From positions 42,908,711 through 42,972,710 of the forward strand of contig CM061245.1 of NCBI GenBank assembly GCA_030848705.1: a stretch of 64,000 bases of DNA, written 5' to 3'. The translations under genes and the position numbers were made by a program. Below are positions 56,036 through 64,000 of this stretch, one piece after another (position 1 is the first letter of the stretch; the number at the start of each line of letters is the position of its first letter). The stretch is from Heracleum sosnowskyi. Taxonomy: Eukaryota > Streptophyta > Magnoliopsida > Apiales > Apiaceae. The notes under the pieces were generated by a model, which was not told where the DNA came from, made no database searches, and was given only the letters and a program-made list of their open reading frames with translations.

Positions 56036-58178
56036 TCTATACTATATTATTAAAGACGAAACATTGAAAGTTTTGTAGTCTGGTCATGAAAGTTTTTGTA
56101 GTCTGGTCACTCAATTCATAGCCGTTAGATATTTTTATCAAATCAATGAGAGTCGTTAGATAAAATATTAAAATTATTATATAGAATATCTTTTCTATTT
56201 TTCCTAACTAAAACATCTCATTTTCCAAAAATATTGCAAACAATTTCATTTACTAAAATAACATAATAAAGTTATAATTGCTAATAACTAACTCATTACC
56301 TTTTTTAGCCAAATTGTATATTCTTTTTTATATTTTCTAACTAAAATTTCTACTTTTCTATTTTTCCTAACTAAAACCTCTCATTTTCCAAAAATATAAC
56401 GAACAAATCTATTTAATAAAATAAAATAATAATATTATAATTATTAATGACTAACTGATTAGCTTTTTTTCCAAAACGTATATTCATTTTTATATTTCAT
56501 AACTAATATTTTTCTTAACTAAAACCTCAAAAATATCACGGACTATTCCATTTATTAGCATAAAATACTAATATTATAAATATTATAATACTTATAATAC
56601 TTATATAATTATTATATAAATTATAATAATTATAATTATTATACTAATTTATTTTTATAGAAACATCGAAAGTTTTGGTACCTGTTTTTTTGGTACGGTA
56701 CTTGCCTTATTTAATTGTTTATTTAATTATTATAAAAATTATTATAATCAGTTACCCAATTTCCTTATATCACGAGCAAACCCTTACTTACTTATTTATT
56801 TTAAAACATATTTTAATACTTTTAATTGGTAATTACATTTCCCCTATTTTTCTAGAAAAATCACGGGCAATTACCTTTTTCAGCTAAAACGTGTTATATT
56901 TTCTATTTTCCTTACTAAAATCTCTACTTTTTGAAATATATCACGGGCAAACCCTTGCTTATTTACTTTAAAATCTATTTTAATAATTTTATTTGACAAT
57001 TATCTTTTTCAACTAAAACATGTCACCTTTTGTATTTTTCTTACTAAAATCCCTCTTTTTTCAAAAATATCACGGGCAAATCGTTACTTTTATATTTTAA
57101 AATTCAACGAAAACATGTTACTTTCTATTTTTCTTACTAAAACCCATCTTTTTCCAAAATATCACGGGCAAACCGTTACAATTAATAAAATATAAATAAT
57201 AAAATTAACAATTATTAAAAACAATTCGTGCATCGCACGGGTTTTAAGCTATATTATTAAAAACGAAACATTAAAAGTTTGGTAGTCGGATGGACGGACG
57301 GTCGGTACTTAGTGATTTTATTTAATTGCCCTTACTTATTTTTAAAAGAACTATCACTAAATAATAACATTATTTATAACCAATTACCTTTTCAGCTAAA
57401 ATACATTACCTTTTTTTATTTTTATTTTAACAAAATCTTCTCTTTTTCTAAAAAAAACACGGGCGGTTATCTTTTTTAACAAAAACATGTTACTCTTTCT
57501 ATTTTTTCTTACTAAAACCCCTCATTTTCCAAAAATATCACGGGCAAGCCCTTACTTATTTATTTTAAAAATCTATTTTTTTTATTTTAATAATTAAAAG
57601 TATTAAAATCTATTTTAATACTTTTAATTATGAGCACTTTTTCAGCTGAAACATGTTACTTTTTCAATTTTTTCATTTTATAAATAAATTATTATTAAAT
57701 AATAACATTTTTATAACCAACTACCTTTTCAGTTAAAATACATTACTTTTTCTATTTTTTTGCTAACAAAATCCTCTATTTTTCTAAAAACAATCACCGG
57801 CGATTATCATTTTCAAATAAAACATGTTATTCTTTCTATTTTTCCTTACTAAAAACCCTCATTTTCCAAAAATATCCCCGGCAAATCCTACTTACTTATT
57901 TTGAAACCTATTTAAATAATTTTAATTACGGGTACTTACCTTTTCAGATAAAACATGTTACTTTTTCTATTAGTAAGACCTCTACTTTTCCAAAAATATC
58001 ACGGATAAACAGTTATTAATTTATTTTAAAATTTATTTTAATACTTTTAATTATTTAAAAAAGTTTAACACACCTACTTATTTTTTTAGCAAATGCAAAT
58101 TAATAAAATATTAAAACATAAATAATAAAAATCATAATTATTAATAACAATCCGTGCATCGCACGGGTTTTAAGCTAG
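56036..58178 (+). mobile_element. Head-to-tail double Helitron
   Basis: Starts TCTATACTATATTATTAAAG after an A and ends CTAG at 58175-58178 before a T, with the hairpin CCGTGCATCGCACGG at 58152-58166, 8 bases before CTAG. An internal hairpin at 57226-57241 is followed at once by a second 5' end lacking its TC (AAGC/TATATTATTAAA at about 57250). A further 5'-like block near 56660 suggests a third partial unit. The interior repeats ACGGGCAA..TTTTCAGCTAAAACATGTTAC modules. No coding capacity. Confidence 0.75.
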
Positions 58179-58385
58179 TATAATTACAAATTAGAATTCT
58201 ATCAAATGACGTTTTAAATCTACATAACGATTCTTAATACCAAAAATATCATACAATTAATACCGAGTTCATCTAATACTAGCCTATAACCCGTGCGATG
58301 CACGGATGAATTTTAGTATTTTTTTATCTTATTATCTATATCTTGATTTATATAATTTTAAAAAGTAATCAAATATAATAATATA

Positions 58386-59348
58386 CTAGCTTAAAACCCG
58401 TGCGATGCACGGATTGTTAATTGTTATTTTATTTTATTTTTTTAAATATTTTATTAATTGTAATTCTGAAAAAAATAAGTAGACATGTTAAAATAGCTAA
58501 ACACTTTTAATTAATTAAAAACATTAAAACATATTTTAAAATAAATAAGTATGGATTTGTCAATTATATTTTTGGAAATGAGGGGTTTTAGTAAGAAAAA
58601 ATAAAAAATGTAACATATATTTAGTTTAGAAAGGTAAATGCCCCTCATATTTTTGGAAAATGAGGTTTTAAAATTTAATAATTAAAAGTATTTAAATAAA
58701 TTTTAAAATAAATAAGTAAAGTGTTTCTTGTGATATTTTTGGAAAAAGAATGGATTTTAGTGAGAAAAATAGAGAAAGGCAATTGTAAAAGGCAATTTCC
58801 CGTGATATATTTAGAAAAGGAGGGACTTTATTAGAAAAAATATATAATGTGTTTTAGCTGAAAAGGTAATTGGTTATAAATAGGTATTTGATTATTTATA
58901 TTTTGATATTTTTAGTAATTGAATTTGTTAATAAAAATAAGTAGACATGTTAAAATAGGTAAACTTTTAAAAAATAATTATAATATTAGAATAGGTTTAA
59001 AAATAAATAACTAAATGTTTTTCCGTGATATTTTTGGAGAGGGGGGGGGGGGGGGGTTGTTAGTAAGGAAATAGAAAAACTAACATGTTTTAGTTAAAAA
59101 GGTAATTGTTCGTGATATATTTGAAAAAGTTGGGGAATTTGTTAGAAAAAATAATATATTTTAGGTGAAAAAGGTAATTGGTTATAAATATGTAATATTA
59201 TTATTTAATAATATATTTCTATAAATAAGTAAGGTTAATTAAGTAAATACACGAAGTACAGTTAATTAAGGGCAATTAAGTAAAATCACAACGTACCATA
59301 CCGACCGACCAAACTTTTAATGTTTCGTCTATTATATAATAGTATTGA
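58386..59348 (-). mobile_element. Helitron inserted inside another Helitron
   Basis: On minus: TC at 59348, a 5' motif close to AATACTATTATATAATAGAC, hairpin at 58398-58412 and CTAG ending at 58386. The flanks join as AATATA/TGTATGATG, identical to the uninterrupted sequence at about 60692-60710, which is therefore the empty site. 963 bp. Confidence 0.85.
59041..59056 (+). repeat. G16 homopolymer
   Basis: Sixteen consecutive G in an otherwise AT-rich Helitron, at a place where sister copies read GGAAAAAG. It may be a real slippage expansion or a sequencing artefact. Confidence 0.9.
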
Positions 59349-59480
59349 TGTATGATGTTATTCTAAGTTTTTTTTATTTTGATTTTAAAAATTCTTAATA
59401 TGTTGTCGATAGAATAATATCTTGAACTTTTGAATATAGCTTAGAAAGATAGATGATAGAAATATTTAATAATAATATGT

Positions 59481-61740
59481 TGTTGACGGGATTCGAACCT
59501 TGAACCCGTGGGAGCATTTTAGATATCAAAAAAAGAATATTATTTTAATATTACATCCAACGGTTCTCATTTACCTATATTTACATCTAACGGTTATTAT
59601 TTAGAGGACCAAACTACCAACCAACCAAATAGATGGTAGTTTGCTTATAATAGTATTTTTTTTATATGATTTTTTAGTATTTTTTCTTATTTTATTAGCA
59701 TTTATTTATATTTTGATCTTAAAATTTTTTAATATGTTGTTGACGGGATTCGAACCTTGAACCCGTGGGAGCATTTTAGATATCAAAAAAAGAATATTCT
59801 TTTAATATTACATCCAACGGTTCTCATTTACCTATATTTAAATCTAACGGTTATTATTTAGAGGACCAAACCAAATGACCAAACTACCAACCAAATAGAG
59901 GGTGGTTTACTTATAATATTATACAAGCCTATAACCCGTGCGATGCACGGATGAATTTTAGTATTTTTAATTTATTATTTTAGTATTTTTACATGATTTA
60001 TTATTATTTTTTTATCTTATTTTATTATCATTTATTTGTATTTTGATCTTAAATTTTTTTAATATACTGTCGACGAAATAATATCTTGAACTTTTGAATG
60101 TAACTTAGAAAAATAGATGATATAAATATTTAATAATAATAATATGTTGTTGACAGAATTCAAATCTTGAACCCGTGGGAGTATTTTAGATACCAAGAAA
60201 ATAATATTCTTTTAATATTACATCAAACGGTTCTCATTTATCTATATTTATATCTAACAGTTATTATTTAGAGAACCAAACTACCAACCAACCAAATAGA
60301 TGGTAGTTTGTTTATAATAGTATTTTTTTATATGATTTTTTAGTATTTTTTATCTTATTTTATTAGCATTTATTTGTATTTTGATCTTAAATTTTTTTAA
60401 TATGTTGTTGACGGGATTCGAACCTTGAACCTGTGGGAGCATTTTAGATATCAAAAAAAGAATATTCTTTTAATATTACATCCAACGGTTCTCATTACCT
60501 ATATTTACATCTAACGGTTATTATTTAGAGTACCAAACTAAATGACCAAACTACCAACCAAATAGAGGGTGGTTTGCTTATAATATTATACAAGCCTGTA
60601 ACCCGTGCGATGCACGGATGAATTTTAGTTTTTTTTTTATTTTATTATCTATATTTTGATTTATATGATTTTAAAAAGTAATCAAATATAATAATATATG
60701 TATGATGTTATTCTACGTTTTTTTAGCCTATAAGTTGTGCGATACACGGATGAATTTTAGTATTTTTGATTCATTATTTTAGTATTTTTTATATGATTTT
60801 TTAGTATTTTTTATCTTATTTTATTAGCATTTATTTGTATTTTGATCTTAGAAATTCTTAATATGTTGTTGACGGAATAATATCTTGAACTTTTGAATGT
60901 AGCTTAGAAAAATAGATGATATAAATATTTAATAATAATATGTTGTTGACGGGATTCGAACCTTGAACCCATGGGAGCATTTTAGATATCAAGAAAAGAA
61001 TATTTTTTTAATATTACATCCAACGGTTCTCATTTATCGATATTTACATCTAACAGTTATTATTTAGATGACCAAACTACATATGACCAAACTACCAACC
61101 AAATAGATGGTGGTTACTCTAATTTAATTTATATTATTATTTTTTTTAATATTAGATATAATGGTTCTCATTCATCTATTTTAAAATCAACAATCCTTAT
61201 TGATTTGGCGGTACATGACCAAAATTTTGGATAAGATTTCTTTTACGCTTATTGTATATAAGGATTTAATATGTTTTGCAAACACCTATTCTACTTCCAA
61301 TATTATATGTATGTGTGTGTGTCGCGTGAGTGGAGGCGTATTTGGTATTCATTATTATATCGATTAACATAATCTTATAATACGTGAGATAATTTAACCA
61401 TGAGATATTTTATACATGATTTGAACCGACTAACTTGCCCCTGTGTTTATTATTTATTAGAAAAAGTTGTTTGTAAAAATTGAACTTGAGTTTATCTATT
61501 AACTGAAACATCTTTATATCCCTAAACTATAAAATCACAGATTTTTGGAACTTCACGCGAAATGTGTGAGTATCATTTGATAGAAGACATTTTATTCAAC
61601 TTCAAAATATATAAAAATAATTATGTAGCTAAATTGAACTTAGGTTATATTGTTGACGGGATTCGAACCTTGAACCCGTTGGAGCATTTTAGATATCAAT
61701 AAAATAATATTTTTTTAATATTACATCCAACAGTTCTCAT
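59481..61740 (-). repeat. Six copies of a block with a Pol III B-box-like core
   Basis: GGGATTCGAACC on plus (complement GGTTCGAATCCC) lies at 59488, 59745, 60413, 60951 and 61658, and in degraded form at about 60153. It is followed each time by TTGAACCCGTGGGAGCATTT and a conserved tail ending ACCAAACTACCAACC. It matches the tRNA T-loop/B-box consensus, but no A box or cloverleaf is visible. Confidence 0.7.
61140..61640. other. Unassigned AT-rich stretch
   Basis: Between Helitron units, with a short TGTGTGTGTG run near 61312. No gene or clear transposon end. Confidence 0.3.
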
Positions 61741-62836
61741 TTATCTATATTTATATCTAACGGTTATTATTTAGATGACTAAACTATCAACAGATGACCA
61801 AACTACCAACCAAATAGAGGGTGGTTTGCTTATAATAGTATAGTATAAATTTCAATAATTAAATGTATTAAAATAAGTTTTAAAATAAATAAGTAACTAT
61901 TTGCCCGTGATATTTTTGGAGTGGGAGGTTTTATTAAGAAAAAATAGAAAGAGCAACATGGTTTAGCTAAAAAGGTAATTGTCCATAATTAAAAATATTA
62001 AAATAGGTTTTAAAATAAATAAGTAAGGTTTACCCGTGATATTTTTGAAAAAGTAGGGGTTGTAGTAAGGAAAAATAGAAATAGTAACATATGTCTTAGT
62101 TGAAAAAGATGATTGTTTGTGATTTTATAGAAAAAGAATGGATTTTGTTAGAAAAATAGAAAATATAATATATTTTAACTAAAAAGTTAATTGGTTATAA
62201 ATAATATTATTATTTAATAATAGTTTTCTTAAAAAATGAACAAATTTAAAAAATAACATGTTTTATCTGAAAAGGTAATTGCCCGTAATTAAAAGTATTA
62301 AAATATGTTTTAAAATAAGTAAGAGTTTACTTGTGATATTTTTGGAAAATGTGGGGTTTTAGTAAGAAAAAATAGAAACAGTAACATGTTTTATTTTAAA
62401 AAGGTAATTGTCCATGATTTTTTTAGAAAATAGAGGATTTTGTTAGAAAAATATTGAAAAGTTAATGTATTTTAGTTGAAACGGTAATAAGTTATAGTTT
62501 TTTTTAAATGAAAAAAAAAATACAAAAAGTAACATGTGTTAGTTGAAAAGGTAATTGCCGTAATTAAAAGTATTAAAATAAATAAGTAAGGTTTGCCCGT
62601 GATATTTTTGGAAAAGGAAGGGTTTTAATAAGAAAAAATAGAAAGAGTAACATGTTTTCGTTGATTTTTTTTTAGAAAAAGAGAACCCTAACATTGACAT
62701 CAGTTACATAACCGTTTACAAATAACCAAAACACAAGTCTATTTTTAAAGTTACACAATGTAGGATGAATTTTAGTATTTTTTATTTTATTATCTATATT
62801 TTGATTTATATGATTTTAAAAAGTAATCAAATATAA

Positions 62837-64000
62837 TCTATACTATTATATTAAAGACGAAACATTGAAAGTTTTGTAGTCTGGTCGTGAAAGTTTTTGT
62901 AGTCTGGTCACTCCATTCATAGCCGTTAGATATCTCTGATAAAATCGATGAGAACCGTTAGATAAAATATTAAAATTATTATATAGAATATCTTTTCTAT
63001 TTTTCCTAACTAAAATATCTCATTTTCCAAAAATATCGCAGACAGTTTCATTTAATAAAATAACATAATAAGTTTATAATTGCTAATAATTAACTCATTA
63101 CCATTTTTAGCCAAAGCAATTTCCTTTTCAGCTAAAACATGTTACTTTTTCTATATACCTTACTAAAATCCCTCATTTTCCAAATATATCACGATCAAAT
63201 CCTTACTTATTTATTTTAAAACCTATTTTAATACTTTTAATTGACAATTACCTTCCCATCTTTTTATAGAAAAATCACGGGCAATTACATTTTTCAGCTA
63301 AAACATGTTATATTTTCTATTTTCCTTACTAAAATCTCTCTTTTTCCAAATATATCACGGGCAAACCCTTACTTATTTACTTTAAAATCTATTTTAATAT
63401 ACTTTTAATTGATAATTACCTTTTTCAACTAAAACATGTCAACTTTTCTATTTTTCTTACTAAAACCTCTCTTTTTTTCAAAAATATCACGGGCAAATCG
63501 TTACTTTTATATTTTAAAATTCAACGAAAACATGTTACTTATATTTTTCTTACTAAAGCCACTCTTTTTCCAAAATATCACATACAAACCGTTACTTATT
63601 TATTTTAAAATCTATTTTAATACTTTTAATTATTTAAAAATGTTGAACACGCCTACTTATTTTTTTTAATAAATGCACTTAATAAAATATAAATAATAAA
63701 TAATAAAATTATTAATTATTAAAAACAATCTGTGCATCGCACGGGTTTTAAGCTATATTATTAAAGAAGAAATTTTAAAAGTTTGGTAGTCGGACGGACG
63801 GACGGTCAGTACTTAGTGATTTTACTTAAATACCCTTACTTATTTTTTTTAAAAACTATCACTAAATAATAACATTATTTATAACCAATTACCTTTTCAG
63901 CTAAATACATTACCTTTTTTTTATTTTTTTCTAACAAAATCCTTTCTTTTTCTAAAAAAAACATGGGCGGTTATCTTTTTTAACAAAAACATGTCACTCT
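62837..64000 (+). mobile_element. Second head-to-tail Helitron pair, cut by the window edge
   Basis: Starts TCTATACTATTATATTAAAG after an A. An internal hairpin (63731-63744) is followed at 63751 by the same AAGC/TATATTATTAAA junction as in the 56-kb element, then the second unit runs to the window end. The two loci resemble each other from the start through the junction (for example GGTAGTCGGACGGACGG at 63784 and a near match at 57280). It is inserted into an older minus-strand Helitron whose end matches 60640-60690. Confidence 0.75.

Larger units (their letters stand above)
58279..62836 (-). mobile_element. Nested array of minus-strand Helitrons
   Basis: Minus-strand 3' ends with the CCGTGC..GCACGG hairpin and CTAG-like termini lie at 58279, 58386, about 59924 and about 60589, with a degraded one near 60725. 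Units carry a GTGGTTTGCTTATAATA-type 5' end, and several abut directly. The stretch from 61860 to 62700 is interior sequence (modules CGTGATATTTTTGGAAA and TTTTAGTAAGAAAAAATAG). Terminal CTTGT in some units departs from CTAGT. Exact borders of each copy are uncertain. Confidence 0.6.

Noticed and set aside
59481..59520. Possible tRNA gene (GGTTCGAATCC on minus)
   Set aside because: Only a T-loop/B-box-like core is present; no acceptor stem, anticodon arm or A box can be folded around it.
58140..60620. Regularly repeated CCGTGCATCGCACGG strings as a CRISPR-like array
   Set aside because: Spacing is irregular, orientation varies, each copy precedes a CTAG end, and the genome is plant: these are Helitron terminal hairpins.
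63436..63669. 77-codon Phe/Leu-rich plus ORF
   Set aside because: AT-rich Helitron interior; the hydrophobic look comes from T-rich composition.

Overview
This is a transposon-rich stretch of a plant nuclear genome. The evidence is spliceosomal introns with GT-AG borders, plant Ty1/copia, L1-type LINE, Helitron, Stowaway and Harbinger/Mutator-type MITE sequences, and two plant genes. The gene content fits a flowering plant, probably a eudicot; I cannot name the species. No CRISPR, operon or other bacterial feature is present.

Layout. 1-8722: most of a SIRE/Maximus-like copia element on the minus strand (RT1: 543-bp 5' LTR, gag, nonsense-broken pol, extra 3' ORF running off the left edge), inserted into an older copia fragment (RT2, 8723 to about 10455). 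RT2 abuts, in inverted orientation, the 3' part of another copia element (RT3, 10453-15817, with a long LTR). 16060-36300: two diverged tandem copies of one unidentified decayed gene. Copy 1 (16060-19450) is nearly clean. Copy 2 (19620-36300) has absorbed an apparently intact LINE (15-bp target duplication), two Helitrons (one with an RPA-like fragment), and many MITEs and foldback elements. Copy 1 therefore serves as an empty-site reference.

37743-49926 (minus): a trypsin-fold (PA-clan) protease-like gene of two exons. Its only intron is 10.5 kb, because two young full-length copia elements of opposite orientation (RT4, RT5) sit in it, each with a perfect 5-bp target duplication. 51773-54407 (minus): the RNA polymerase I/II/III shared subunit RPB10 in four exons. 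Its last exon and 3' region are duplicated in tandem, and either terminal exon encodes the same C-terminus.

54440-64000: MITE and AT-rich sequence, then a dense array of nested and head-to-tail Helitrons in both orientations, recognised by 5' TC starts, a CCGTGC/GCACGG hairpin and CTAG ends. One insertion is proved by an internal empty-site copy.

Only the protease-like gene and RPB10 look like host genes under constraint. RT4 and the LINE have uninterrupted ORFs and may be competent; RT5 has one nonsense codon; RT1, RT2 and RT3 are broken or partial.
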